A DNA stretch of 58,521 nt from Oscillospiraceae bacterium (GCA_017435965.1 JAFSEA010000083.1:1-58521), one strand, 5' to 3'. Positions 29,583 through 40,878 are shown, counted from the first letter of the stretch. The notes: a model not told the origin generated them from the sequence alone. Program-made: numbers and translations.

Positions 29583-31076
29583 ATGATAACAGGTGAGCTT
29601 AAAAATAAAATAAACAGTCTTTGGGAAGTTTTCTGGACAGGCGGAATAACAAACCCCCTCGATGTTGTTGAGCAGATGACATATCTTATGTTCATCCATG
29701 ACCTTGACGAAACAGATAATCTACGCGAAAAGGAAAGCCTTATGCTTGGTATTCCTCATAAGAGCATCTTTTCGGGAGAGGTTGAGATTGGCGGAAGAAT
29801 GGTTGATGCATCGCAGCTTAAATGGTCGGTGTTTCATGATTTTCCTGCCGCGAAAATGTATTCCGTTGTGTCGGAGCTTGTTTTCCCCTTTATCAAATCC
29901 CTTGGCGGAAGCGGCAGCGGATATGCAAAATATATGGATGATGCCATATTCAAAATCCCCACTCCTCTTATGCTCGATAAAATAGTCACATCCCTCGATG
30001 GGATATATGAGAATATGTCAAAGGAATCGGAGAACGATACCCCGGGCGATATTTATGAATTTTTGCTCTCAAAAATCGCAACAGCCGGAGTGAACGGTCA
30101 GTTCCGCACACCTCGTCATATCATTGATATGATGGTTAAGATGATGCAACCAAACCCCGATGATATTATCTGTGACCCTGCTTGCGGAACAGGTGGATTT
30201 CTCGTTTCAGCCGGAAAATATCTGAAGGATAATCACAAGGAAGATATTTTCTTCAATAAGCAGAAAAAAGACCATTATATGAATTCGATGTTTTTCGGTT
30301 ACGATATGGACAGAACAATGCTCCGCATCGGTGCTATGAATATGATGACACACGGAATCGACAGCCCCATTATCGAATACCGCGACAGCCTTTCCGACCA
30401 AAACGAAGATAAAAATAAATATTCTCTCATTCTTGCAAACCCACCATTTAAGGGTAGCCTTGATTATGATATAGTTTCAGCAGATTTGCTCAAAACCTGC
30501 AAAACGAAGAAAACAGAGCTTTTATTCCTTGCTCTGTTTCTCCGCATACTCAAAATCGGTGGCAGGTGCGCTTGCATCGTTCCCGATGGTGTTCTTTTCG
30601 GCTCTTCAACTGCACATAAGGCAATAAGACGTGAGATTATTGAGAATAACCGCCTTGAAGCTGTTGTTTCTATGCCTTCAGGTGTGTTTAAACCCTATGC
30701 CGGAGTTTCCACCGCTATACTCATTTTTACTAAAACAGGTCACGGCGGAACGGGCAAGGTTTGGTTCTATGATATGAAGGCAGACGGATTCAGCCTTGAT
30801 GATAAAAGATCCCCCCTTGCAGAAAATGATATCCCCGATATTATAGAAAGATTCCATAATCTTGATAAAGAAGTAGATAGAGAAAAGACAGAGCAAAGCT
30901 TCTTTGTGGATAAAGACGATATCGTAAATAATGATTATGACCTCTCCATCAATAAATATAAAGAAGTGGAATATGTTCCGGTAGAATACCCCTCCACAGC
31001 AGAAATTATGGCAGACCTCCATGAGCTTGAAATGGAGATAACCAAAGGACTCGCAGAATTGGAGGAAATGCTGTGA
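29583..31076 (+). CDS. hsdM: Type I restriction-modification methyltransferase subunit HsdM (second system)
   Basis: A 497-residue N6-adenine methyltransferase subunit, distinct from the one at 2353. ATG 29583 is preferred: GGGGAG lies 8 bases before, whereas the ATG at 29559 has none. An N-terminal helical domain (INSLWEVFWTGGITNPLDVVEQMTYLMFIH) is followed by GQFRTPRHII, motif I DPACGTGGFLVSAG, motif IV ANPPFKGS and a C-terminal region with coiled-coil ending LHELEMEITKGLAELEEML that fits HsdS contact. It is the first gene of the operon. The end overlaps hsdS by 4 bases with GGAGG inside the last codons. Confidence 0.95.
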   Translation: MITGELKNKINSLWEVFWTGGITNPLDVVEQMTYLMFIHDLDETDNLREKESLMLGIPHKSIFSGEVEIGGRMVDASQLKWSVFHDFPAAKMYSVVSELVFPFIKSLGGSGSGYAKYMDDAIFKIPTPLMLDKIVTSLDGIYENMSKESENDTPGDIYEFLLSKIATAGVNGQFRTPRHIIDMMVKMMQPNPDDIICDPACGTGGFLVSAGKYLKDNHKEDIFFNKQKKDHYMNSMFFGYDMDRTMLRIGAMNMMTHGIDSPIIEYRDSLSDQNEDKNKYSLILANPPFKGSLDYDIVSADLLKTCKTKKTELLFLALFLRILKIGGRCACIVPDGVLFGSSTAHKAIRREIIENNRLEAVVSMPSGVFKPYAGVSTAILIFTKTGHGGTGKVWFYDMKADGFSLDDKRSPLAENDIPDIIERFHNLDKEVDREKTEQSFFVDKDDIVNNDYDLSINKYKEVEYVPVEYPSTAEIMADLHELEMEITKGLAELEEML

Positions 31077-32257
31077 AAAGTTATATGAGAAGAGAATATA
31101 AATTACCTGAACTGTTTGATATGTACATGGGGAAAACGCCGGACCGAAACAATTTGGAATACTGGGAAAATGGCACGCACCCATGGATTTCTATCGCAGA
31201 TATGACTTCAAACGGCAAATTGATAACAAATACAAAAGAATATATCACAGATAAGGCTATACGAGAAACTGGAATCAAACCTATTAACTATAATACAGTT
31301 ATAATGAGTTTTAAACTTTCTGTTGGGAAAGTATCAAAGGTTGCAACAATGGAGTGTCCAGCATATTCAAATGAAGCAATTATGGCTTTTGAGATTCCAC
31401 CAGTTCCAGTAGGTTCGCCAATGATACTTAACGATTATGCTTATTATTTACTACAATCGTTAGATTTTACAAATGCCGGCAATAAAGCTGTTATGGGAAA
31501 AACTCTTAACAAAGCAATTTTTCAAAATACTGCTGTGAAAATTCACGTAGATTTAGATGTACAATCCGAGATTATTACAGTTCTCGATAAAGTAACAGAT
31601 TTAATTGACAAACGGAAAGAGCAACTATTAAAATTGGACGAGTTTGTCAAAGCACGATTTGTCGAAATGTTTGGTGACCTCGAAAGAACTACTACGATTG
31701 CAAGATATATATCAGAACTTAGAGGTGGAAAAAGTCTTGCAGGAACTGAACCTTGCAAGAATAAAGTGCTTAAAACTGGTGCTGCTACTTTCGGTTGGTT
31801 TGACCCCGAGCAGTACAAATATTTACCTGCAGACTATGAGCCTCTCCCTGAACACAAGGTTGAAACTGGGGATGTTATTATTAGCCGAATGAACACGCCT
31901 GAACTTGTTGGTGCTTGTTCTTATGTATTTGATGCCCCTGATGATATGTATTATCCTGATAGACTTTGGAAGGCAGTGCTAAAAGAAAACACCAATCCGA
32001 TTTTCCTATGGCAACTCCTGTGGGACAGGGATATAAGAAAAGCTATCAAAGAAAGTTCTGGAGGAACGAGTGGTACTATGCACAACATTTCCAAAGCCAA
32101 TTTGCTAACGATAAAGTGTATGGATGCCCCAATAGAGTTGCAGAACGAATATGCTGAGTTTGTGAAACAGACCGACAAATCAAAATTGGAAGTACAAAAA
32201 AGCCTTGAAAAATTAGAACTTCTTAAAAAAGCACTAATGCAAAAATATTTCGGGTAG
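31073..32257 (+). CDS. hsdS: Type I restriction-modification specificity subunit HsdS (second system)
   Basis: A 394-residue specificity subunit. The start is GTG at 31073, with GGAGG 7 bases upstream. Two recognition domains (about 1-155 and 205-350) are each followed by conserved helical regions: DVQSEIITVLDKVTDLIDKRK...LLKLDEFVKARFVEMFGD in the middle and PIELQNEYAEFVKQTDKSKLE...LLKKALMQKYFG at the end. This is the standard HsdS design with VQSEI-type start to each conserved region. As with the first system, this gene is more AT-rich than its hsdM and hsdR neighbours, a sign that recognition domains may have been exchanged by recombination. It is followed 11 bases later by the small membrane coiled-coil gene. 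Confidence 0.94.
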   Translation: MKSYMRREYKLPELFDMYMGKTPDRNNLEYWENGTHPWISIADMTSNGKLITNTKEYITDKAIRETGIKPINYNTVIMSFKLSVGKVSKVATMECPAYSNEAIMAFEIPPVPVGSPMILNDYAYYLLQSLDFTNAGNKAVMGKTLNKAIFQNTAVKIHVDLDVQSEIITVLDKVTDLIDKRKEQLLKLDEFVKARFVEMFGDLERTTTIARYISELRGGKSLAGTEPCKNKVLKTGAATFGWFDPEQYKYLPADYEPLPEHKVETGDVIISRMNTPELVGACSYVFDAPDDMYYPDRLWKAVLKENTNPIFLWQLLWDRDIRKAIKESSGGTSGTMHNISKANLLTIKCMDAPIELQNEYAEFVKQTDKSKLEVQKSLEKLELLKKALMQKYFG

Positions 32258-32268
32258 GTGAATATACT

Positions 32269-32598
32269 ATGAACAGTTATATGCCATACATTGCAACTGT
32301 ATTGTGTTCTTTTATATCAGGTGTTACAAGTTGTATTATAGCTCGCAGGCAATCGAAGTCAGACATTCAGGAACTTGTAAAAAAACACGAACTTGACATC
32401 GAAAAAGAGCGAGAGAAATTTGCGATGGAGAAAGAAAAAATGGAAATAGAGCATAAACATCAACTAGAATTAAAACAAAAGGAAATGGAAAATCAACTTG
32501 GGACAGACTTGATTTCAACAATGGCGAAGGAATATATGCGTTCTCCAGCAGGACAAGCTCAGATGAGAAATTCCGTTAACAAAGGTAAAAAGAAATGA
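32269..32598 (+). CDS. Membrane-anchored coiled-coil protein within type I R-M operon
   Basis: A 109-residue protein with an N-terminal membrane segment (YIATVLCSFISGVTSCII, about 6-23) and then a strongly charged coiled-coil with repeated Glu-Lys heptads (EKEREKFAMEKEKMEIEHKH) from about 33 to 80, and a short tail with MAKEYMRSPAGQAQMRNSVN. It has no recognisable enzyme motif. It lies between hsdS and the HAD phosphatase gene, with gaps of 11 and 10 bases, same strand, so it is part of the R-M operon. The lone helix plus coiled-coil plan suggests a membrane tether or a pore/scaffold partner. Family unknown to me. Confidence 0.75.
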   Translation: MNSYMPYIATVLCSFISGVTSCIIARRQSKSDIQELVKKHELDIEKEREKFAMEKEKMEIEHKHQLELKQKEMENQLGTDLISTMAKEYMRSPAGQAQMRNSVNKGKKK

Positions 32599-32608
32599 GG
32601 TGATTTTA

Positions 32609-33778
32609 TTGGCAACAAGAAAAACAAAAGAAAGCAAGCCGGTATTAGCAATATGCTATGATTTTGACAAAACGCTGTCGCCGGACGACATGCAGGCTCA
32701 AGGATATATCCAAGAAGTGTACAAAGGTGATGTCAAAGCATTTTGGAATGAGTCAAATGCAATGGCTGAAAAAAACGAAATGGACAGCAATCTTGCATAT
32801 ATGTATAAAATGGTTCAAGAGGCACACGGTCGCATTGTTTTCACCAAGCAGGCATTAGAAGAATATGGTGCGAAAGTTACCCTTTATCCGGGCGTAGAAG
32901 AATGGTTTGAGCGTATCAAAAAGTATGGTGAGGAAAATGGAGTTATTGTTGAACATTACATTATTTCTTCCGGTCTTAAAGAAATGATCGAGGGAACCTC
33001 TGTTGCAAAAGCAGGTTCATTCGAAAGAATATATGCAAGTTCCTTTATGTTCGATGATCGCGGTGTTGCAGTATGGCCTGCGCAGGCCATAAACTATACC
33101 AATAAAACACAATTCCTTTTCAGAATAGGAAAAGGTGTATTAGATGTGAATGATTCTGGAGTGAACGACTATTTTGCACCAGAAGATATTCGGGTTCCAT
33201 TTAGAAATATAGTGTATATTGGAGATAGTGCCACGGACATACCTTGTATGAAGCTTGTTAATGCTAATGGTGGACATTCTATTGGTGTATATGATAATAA
33301 TACCCTTGATAAATCAAAGGTCTACAAAATGCTACAGGATAACCGCATTAAATACTTTACACCAGCCGATTATACGGAAGATTCTGAAATAGACAGGTTG
33401 GTAAAAGCAATTATAATCAGAACTGCTTCAAATGAGGTTCTTGAAAACATTCACTACTCATGTAAAAAGGAACAAAAACAAAAAGATATACAAAGAAGTA
33501 GCGATGAAAATAAAAGGAAACGATTTGATTTAATAATTGCATTAGACGGAAGCAAGAGTTTTGAAACAACACATCTAATTATGAGCGACTTACTCGCTAT
33601 TGAGTCTTGGGAAGAAGAAGAAATCGAAATGCTATTGGACATCGCTATACGAAATCATCCTGTTCGTTATCTTTTAAACGATCTTGACGTAAAATCATTT
33701 TATCGCAATATTATTAAACAACTACCATCTTCAACAGAAAAATCTCAAAAAGTGGAGAGTTTTTTTAGTGAGGAGTGA
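32609..33778 (+). CDS. HAD-superfamily phosphatase with extra C-terminal domain, in type I R-M operon
   Basis: A 389-residue HAD hydrolase. The start is taken as TTG 32609 since GAGGTG is 5-6 bases before; a GTG at 32600 overlaps that site. Motif I is YDFDKTLSPDD (Asp18, Asp20), motif II is IISSGLKEM and motif III/IV is YIGDSATDIPCMK; a large cap insertion (about 30-100) lies between motifs I and II. The phosphatase core ends at about residue 265. The remaining about 125 residues (a Lys/Gln-rich linker, then DLIIALDGSKSFETTHLIMSD and an acidic helix WEEEEIEMLLDIAIRN) are not part of the usual HAD fold. It ends inside the hsdR ribosome site. A phosphatase or nucleotidase acting with the R-M system is inferred from position only. 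Confidence 0.8.
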   Translation: MATRKTKESKPVLAICYDFDKTLSPDDMQAQGYIQEVYKGDVKAFWNESNAMAEKNEMDSNLAYMYKMVQEAHGRIVFTKQALEEYGAKVTLYPGVEEWFERIKKYGEENGVIVEHYIISSGLKEMIEGTSVAKAGSFERIYASSFMFDDRGVAVWPAQAINYTNKTQFLFRIGKGVLDVNDSGVNDYFAPEDIRVPFRNIVYIGDSATDIPCMKLVNANGGHSIGVYDNNTLDKSKVYKMLQDNRIKYFTPADYTEDSEIDRLVKAIIIRTASNEVLENIHYSCKKEQKQKDIQRSSDENKRKRFDLIIALDGSKSFETTHLIMSDLLAIESWEEEEIEMLLDIAIRNHPVRYLLNDLDVKSFYRNIIKQLPSSTEKSQKVESFFSEE

Positions 33779-33783
33779 ACTCT

Positions 33784-36700
33784 ATGACAAACTTTGATTT
33801 TTTAAAGCTTGACCCGGGATTTGATACATTTGCAGACGTTGCAATATCTGCGGAGAAGCTTTTACATATCGACATTGCCGCGTCGGTGATAAATTGCCGA
33901 CGTGCGATGGAGTTTGCCATTAAGTGGATGTATTCGGTGGACAAAGACCTCGAGATGCCATATGATGAACGTCTGCAATCACTTATGGACAATGAGGATT
34001 TCCGCAGTATCGTCGGCGAGGATTTACTTTTCAGAATGACTTTTATCCGAAAGCGCGGAAACGATGCGGCTCACGGTGGCAAGACGATATCAAAGGAGCA
34101 GGCAGAGCTTTGCATCGAAAACCTTTTCTATTTCCTCGATTTTGTTGCATGCTGCTATGCAAAGGAATATAAGCAGAATAACTTTGATAAATCCCTTCTT
34201 TCTCTTACAACGGAAGAGGCTCTTTCGTTTGTGACCGAAAAAACGGTTGACCTTGAGGATCTTATAAAAGAGAATCAATCGCTTAAAGACGAGCTTACCG
34301 CGCGTCGTGCAGAGCAACAGCAATCTTATGTTCCAAAACCCCTTGACTTATCGGAATTCAAAACGAGAAAGCTATATATTGATGCAATGCTCGATGATGC
34401 CGGATGGATTGAGGGCAAGAACTGGATAAACGAAGTTGAGCTTCTCGGTATGCCGAACAAATCAGAGGTAGGCTATGCCGATTATGTTTTATATGACGAT
34501 ACCCACAAGCCTCTCGCAGTGGTTGAGGCAAAGCGCACCTGCAAAGACCCGAAGATCGGAAGACAACAGGCAAAGCTTTATGCCGATATTTTGGAAAATC
34601 AATATGGCAGGCGACCTGCAATATTTCTCACAAACGGCTTTGAAACAAGGCTTGATGACGGACAATATCCCGAGCGAAAGGTTTCTACAATATATTCAAA
34701 GCGTGATCTTGAGAAGATGTTCAACCTTCGCAGAATGAGAACAAGTCTTAAGAATGTGATGATTGATAAAGAGATTGCAGGAAGATATTATCAGGAGGGT
34801 GCAATAAAGGCGGTCTGCGATGCTTTTGACAGAAAAAACCGAAGAAAAGCACTTCTTGTTATGGCAACGGGTTCGGGCAAGACGAGGACGGTCATTGCTC
34901 TTTGTAAGGTGCTTTTAGAACACGGATGGGTAAAGAATATTTTATTTCTTGCAGACAGAACTTCCCTTGTCACACAGGCAAAGCGTTCGTTTGTGAATTT
35001 GCTCCCCGATTTATCTGTTACCAATCTTTGTGAAGAAAAGGATAGCTTTGCGGCGCATTGCGTCTTCTCAACTTATCAGACTATGTATAACTGCATAGAC
35101 GAAGTAAAAGACGATGAAGGAAAGCTTTTCACAAGCGGTCATTTTGACCTTCTCATATGTGACGAGGCACACCGCTCGATATATAACAAATACAAAGATA
35201 TTTTCAACTATTTCGATGCTCCGCTCGTTGGTCTTACCGCTACGCCGAAAGATGAGATTGACAAGAATACTTATGAAATTTTTGAACTTGAAAGCGGTGT
35301 GCCGACTTATGGGTATGAGTTGGCTCAGGCGGTTAAAGACGGATACCTCGTTGATTTTATGTCGGTTGAATCCAAATTTAAATTTATCGAAGAAGGAATC
35401 ACATACGCCGATTTGTCGGAAGAAGAAAAGGAAGAGTATGAAAATAAATTCGCAGATGACAATGGTGAAATCCCCGATGTAATCGGCTCCGCTGCACTCA
35501 ATGAATGGATATTCAACCGTGATACAATACGTCAGGTTCTTGATATTCTCATGTCGCAAGGTCTCAAGATTGATTATGGTGAAAAAGTCGGAAAGACAAT
35601 CATTTTTGCGAAAAACCACAGACATGCCGAGGAAATCCTTGAAGTATTCAACAGCGAATATCCGAATCTCAAAGACTTTGCGAGGGTTATTGACAATCAG
35701 ACAAAGTATGCGCAAAATCTAATTGATGAATTTTCCGACCCGAAAAAGCTTCCGCAGATTGCCATATCCGTTGATATGCTTGATACGGGAATTGATGTGC
35801 CGGAGATTCTAAACCTTGTATTCTTTAAGAAGGTTATGAGCAAAGCGAAGTTCTGGCAGATGATAGGCAGAGGCACAAGACTTTGCGAAGGGCTTCTTGA
35901 CGGAGAAGACAAATGTAAGTTCTACATATTTGATTTCTGTGGAAACTTCGAGTTTTTCCGTATGAACGAAGGCAAGGCATCCGCAAATCAGATGACTTTG
36001 CAAGGTGCGATATTCAACCTCAAGGCGCAGATTGCATTTAAACTTCAAGACCTTGACTACCAATCAGAAGAGCTTATCACTTTCCGCAAGAGACTTGTTT
36101 CTGAAATGGCAGAAAAAGCGAGAGAGCTTAATAAAGAAAACTTTGCCGTCAAGCAACATCTCAAATACGTTGAGCTATATGCAAACGAAGAGAATTACGT
36201 TGCACTTACATATGCAGACACGCTTCTTATGAGAGAGGAACTTTCACCTCTCATAACCGCCGATAAAGAGGAAGCAAGTGCCGTGCGTTTTGATGCACTT
36301 ATGTATGGTATTGAGCTTGCATATCTTGCAGGAAAGAGTTACAGTCGGCACAAAAGCGATTTGTTACGCCGCATTTCCGCTGTTTCGAAAGTCGGAACAA
36401 TACCCGAAGTAGCGGCAAACAAAGAGCTTATTGAAAAGATTCTTAAAACAAGCTATGTAGATAGCTGTGATGTAAACGAGTTTGAGCACATAAGAAAATC
36501 ACTCCGTGACCTGATGAAGTATATTCCATCGGGAGAGAGGCTGACATACAAAACAAATTTTGCAGATGACATTCTTTCTACCGAATGGAGAGAGTCAGAG
36601 CTTGAAAGTGATGACCTTAAAAATTACAGAGTGAAAGCAGAGTTTTATGTTCGTCAACATCAAGAAAACAATGTAATCGCAAAGCTCAGAAGCAACATAC

Positions 36701-37077
36701 CTCTTACCAAAGATGACCTTGCAGAGCTTGAAAAAATCCTATGGAGCGAAATCGGTTCAAAGGAAGATTACGCAAAAGAGTATGGTGAAAAGCCTCTCGG
36801 CGAATTTGTCCGTGAAATTGTCGGTCTTGATATGAATGCCGCAAAAGAGGCGTTCTCTGAATTTCTCAACAACACAAATCTTGATTCAAGGCAGATTTAC
36901 TTTGTCAATCAGATAGTTGAATACATCGTTCACAATGGAATGATGAAGGATTTGTCTGTTTTGCAGGAGCCACCATTCACAGACAAAGGAAGTGTTGTAG
37001 AAGTCTTTACCGACCTTTCTCTATGGGCAAAAGTCCGCAAAGTTATCGAGCAAATAAACATCAATGCAGTAGCATAA
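33784..37077 (+). CDS. hsdR: Type I restriction endonuclease subunit HsdR (second system)
   Basis: A 1097-residue motor and nuclease subunit. ATG 33784 is supported by GAGGAG 8 bases upstream. Domain order: an N-terminal DUF4145-like helical domain (about 10-125, CRRAMEFAIKWMY and RKRGNDAAHGG); a coiled-coil; an HSDR_N nuclease domain (about 190-300: GYADYVLYDD, LAVVEAKRT with the E-x-K pair, and QQAKLYAD as Q-x-x-x-Y); a superfamily 2 helicase with Walker A MATGSGKTRTVIAL, DEAHRS and LTATPKDEI, and the second RecA-like lobe (GRGTRLCEG); and a long C-terminal EcoEI_R_C-type domain. It translocates DNA and cuts at a distance when the target is unmodified. With hsdM and hsdS this makes a complete system. 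Strong terminator after the stop. Confidence 0.96.
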   Translation: MTNFDFLKLDPGFDTFADVAISAEKLLHIDIAASVINCRRAMEFAIKWMYSVDKDLEMPYDERLQSLMDNEDFRSIVGEDLLFRMTFIRKRGNDAAHGGKTISKEQAELCIENLFYFLDFVACCYAKEYKQNNFDKSLLSLTTEEALSFVTEKTVDLEDLIKENQSLKDELTARRAEQQQSYVPKPLDLSEFKTRKLYIDAMLDDAGWIEGKNWINEVELLGMPNKSEVGYADYVLYDDTHKPLAVVEAKRTCKDPKIGRQQAKLYADILENQYGRRPAIFLTNGFETRLDDGQYPERKVSTIYSKRDLEKMFNLRRMRTSLKNVMIDKEIAGRYYQEGAIKAVCDAFDRKNRRKALLVMATGSGKTRTVIALCKVLLEHGWVKNILFLADRTSLVTQAKRSFVNLLPDLSVTNLCEEKDSFAAHCVFSTYQTMYNCIDEVKDDEGKLFTSGHFDLLICDEAHRSIYNKYKDIFNYFDAPLVGLTATPKDEIDKNTYEIFELESGVPTYGYELAQAVKDGYLVDFMSVESKFKFIEEGITYADLSEEEKEEYENKFADDNGEIPDVIGSAALNEWIFNRDTIRQVLDILMSQGLKIDYGEKVGKTIIFAKNHRHAEEILEVFNSEYPNLKDFARVIDNQTKYAQNLIDEFSDPKKLPQIAISVDMLDTGIDVPEILNLVFFKKVMSKAKFWQMIGRGTRLCEGLLDGEDKCKFYIFDFCGNFEFFRMNEGKASANQMTLQGAIFNLKAQIAFKLQDLDYQSEELITFRKRLVSEMAEKARELNKENFAVKQHLKYVELYANEENYVALTYADTLLMREELSPLITADKEEASAVRFDALMYGIELAYLAGKSYSRHKSDLLRRISAVSKVGTIPEVAANKELIEKILKTSYVDSCDVNEFEHIRKSLRDLMKYIPSGERLTYKTNFADDILSTEWRESELESDDLKNYRVKAEFYVRQHQENNVIAKLRSNIPLTKDDLAELEKILWSEIGSKEDYAKEYGEKPLGEFVREIVGLDMNAAKEAFSEFLNNTNLDSRQIYFVNQIVEYIVHNGMMKDLSVLQEPPFTDKGSVVEVFTDLSLWAKVRKVIEQININAVA

Positions 37078-37080
37078 TAG

Positions 37081-37118
37081 AAATAGCACACAACCTGATT
37101 TCAGGCTGTGTGCTATTT
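37081..37118. terminator. Bidirectional terminator between hsdR and ycxB-like gene
   Basis: AAATAGCACACA / TGTGTGCTATTT (37081-37092, 37107-37118) with an inner CCTG/CAGG stem, T-rich at both ends; convergent genes share it. Confidence 0.9.
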
Positions 37119-37121
37119 TGA

Positions 37122-37631
37122 CTACTTCATAAACTTTATTTTCTTTTCGGGGACGTGTTTTTTTATGTAGGTGAGAAATTCTTTTTGGTGCTGATTTGAT
37201 TCAAAGCTTCGCTTCGGGAAGTAGAAGGCTTTGCGCTTTGTGAGGAAAACATAGTAGCTTGTTTCAGACTCACGAACAGCATATACATCCTCCCAGGGAA
37301 GTCTTGTATCTCCGCCCTTTGATGTCTGGGTAATATCTTCATCTGTTATTACAAGATACAACTCACTCGATGCGCCAAAGGTTTCATAGCGACGCTTTGC
37401 ACGCTTTTTAACACTTCTTCTCTGGAACAAAAATATTAATGGGTAGCTGATTAAAGCAACAATAATCCCCAATGGGAACGCACGATCTCCTGCAACGAGA
37501 CCGATAATCGCAAAAATTGTAAATCCAAATGCGAGAGAAAGCAATATCGACATAACTATAGTTATGGTCTTTGCCTGAAACCAACAAAGTCCTTTGTAAT
37601 CGTCCAAGGTAAAATCTGTTTTGAATTCCAT
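37122..37631 (-). CDS. YcxB-like membrane protein
   Basis: A 169-residue protein with two hydrophobic segments (TITIVMSILLSLAFGFTIFAIIG and PLGIIVALISYPLIFLF, about 22-70), then a soluble domain with the YcxB-like pattern: YLVITDEDITQ, RLPWEDVYAVRESETSYYVFLTKRKAFYFPKR and a helix QHQKEFLTYIKKHVP. Residues from the W-E-D-V strand to FPKRSF are the diagnostic part. Function in the family is not known. AAAGGAG precedes the ATG; it lies 31 bases downstream of ligA on the same strand, and its end is shared with the hsdR terminator. Confidence 0.85.
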   Translation of the reverse strand: MEFKTDFTLDDYKGLCWFQAKTITIVMSILLSLAFGFTIFAIIGLVAGDRAFPLGIIVALISYPLIFLFQRRSVKKRAKRRYETFGASSELYLVITDEDITQTSKGGDTRLPWEDVYAVRESETSYYVFLTKRKAFYFPKRSFESNQHQKEFLTYIKKHVPEKKIKFMK

Positions 37632-37662
37632 TTTTCTTTTCTCCTTTGTAATTATTTATATA

Positions 37663-39672
<2,010 letters not shown>

Positions 39673-39725
39673 TTACATATTTATATTAGTATATCAAAAA
39701 TCAGAAGAATTTAAAAGACTTTTAT

Positions 39726-40385
39726 TCACTTTTCAGAGAAATATTTCGGAATTTCTCCCACTATCACCGTTTCCGCAACGCACACATTCATACCCACATC
39801 AACACCTATTTCCCTGCCTGCAAACATCATTCCTACATTTATCAGAAATTCAAGCTCCATCCTGTGCCTCGTCTGATTTATTCCTGCCGCTTCAAAGGTA
39901 TTTATAAATTCACTGTCAACGCTTGATACCCACATTGTGCGAAAGTGAACATCGGGGCCTACGCCTGTAAGAAAATCTATCCCGGTAAGATTCCCGAAGG
40001 GTATCTTGATTACATCCTCGGTGCGAATAAACATTTCCTCCGACAACCTGTTTGCAATGCGAAGCTTTAAGAGGTTTACCTTTTGCATATTTGTTGTTAT
40101 TGCGCTGACCTTTCCGTTGGCATCACGTTCTATATTCACAAGATCGTCATAGCTTATATCCTCCCTCGACAACTCTTCCTCAACAACTCTGCCCACAATA
40201 TCGTATGCAATGCTTTCAAGCTCGGATTGTGCAACCTCCCGTAGCATTGGAGACAGACGAGGTGTCAGAATACACCACGAAAAGAGAAGTGCCATTATTA
40301 TAAAAAGCAGAAAAAAGGTCAACTTCCTTTTCACTTTCCTTTTCTTCGGCGGTCGCCTTTTCAGCTCAAGTCGCAATGCACTCAC
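39726..40385 (-). CDS. yunB: YunB-like sporulation protein
   Basis: A protein of about 219 residues, one N-terminal basic/hydrophobic segment (KRRPPKKRKVKRK then LTFFLLFIIMALLFSWCIL), and a domain with SPMLREVAQSELESIAYDIVG, DLVNIERDANGKVSAITTNMQ, RLSEEMFIRTEDVIKIPFGNLTG and GPDVHFRTMWVSSVDSEF, which is the YunB family pattern. In B. subtilis YunB is made under sigma-E in the mother cell and its loss hinders spore formation. GTG at 40385 (GGGAG upstream) is preferred; a TTG three codons in is possible, and the long frame to 40520 is not supported. It is divergent from cdd and may be read from a sigma-E-like promoter at 40404-40433. Confidence 0.9.
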   Translation of the reverse strand: MSALRLELKRRPPKKRKVKRKLTFFLLFIIMALLFSWCILTPRLSPMLREVAQSELESIAYDIVGRVVEEELSREDISYDDLVNIERDANGKVSAITTNMQKVNLLKLRIANRLSEEMFIRTEDVIKIPFGNLTGIDFLTGVGPDVHFRTMWVSSVDSEFINTFEAAGINQTRHRMELEFLINVGMMFAGREIGVDVGMNVCVAETVIVGEIPKYFSEK

Positions 40386-40403
40386 CCCTTTCTCCCTTAA
40401 AGA

Positions 40404-40433
40404 AGTATATGTGCATCCCTCTTGACATAAAAC
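40404..40433 (-). promoter_or_regulatory. Possible sigma-E-type promoter of yunB
   Basis: Minus-strand GTTTTAT (40427-40433), 15 bases, CATATACT (40404-40411). The -10 is close to the sigma-E consensus CATACA-T; the -35 is weak. Confidence 0.35.
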
Positions 40434-40450
40434 AAAAAAGGATATATGCT
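40422..40450 (+). promoter_or_regulatory. Sigma-A-type promoter of cdd
   Basis: TTGACA (40422-40427) and TATGCT (40445-40450), 17-base spacer. It overlaps the divergent yunB promoter candidate. Confidence 0.7.
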
Positions 40451-40476
40451 TAATGCATCCGAAAGGAGTGACAGAT

Positions 40477-40857
40477 ATGGAATATAAAGAGCTTCTTGAC
40501 ATTGCAAAAACTGCACGCAAAAACGCCTATGCACCTTACTCAAAATTTTATGTAGGCACTGCTTTGCTCACAAAATCGGGGAAAGTCTATACAGGCTGTA
40601 ATGTGGAAAACCTGTCCTTTGGTGCAACAATCTGTGCTGAAAGATGTGCAATAGCAAAAGCCGTATCAGAGGGAGAACGAGACTTTTCTGCCATTGCAGT
40701 ATACGCAGGTGAGAAGTTTACCTCCCCTTGCGGAATATGTCTTCAGACCATATATGAATTTACAAAGGATATTGACATTGTCCTTGCCGACAGAAACGCT
40801 ATAAAAGTATATAAATTGCAAGACCTTATGCCGATAAGCGCAATCCCGATTGAGTAA
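40477..40857 (+). CDS. cdd: Cytidine deaminase
   Basis: Deaminates cytidine and deoxycytidine to uridine/deoxyuridine in pyrimidine salvage. ATG 40477 (AAAGGAG 7-8 bases upstream) is preferred to the ATG at 40453. The 126-residue protein has the zinc-dependent deaminase motifs: GCNVENLSFGATICAERCAI with the H/C-A-E type residues (Cys-Ala-Glu) and SPCGIC, giving the zinc ligands Cys and the catalytic Glu. Length and sequence match tetrameric Bacillus-type cytidine deaminase. The window edges contain no other salvage genes. Confidence 0.96.
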   Translation: MEYKELLDIAKTARKNAYAPYSKFYVGTALLTKSGKVYTGCNVENLSFGATICAERCAIAKAVSEGERDFSAIAVYAGEKFTSPCGICLQTIYEFTKDIDIVLADRNAIKVYKLQDLMPISAIPIE

Positions 40858-40878
40858 AAGAAAATTTGCGAAATTAAC

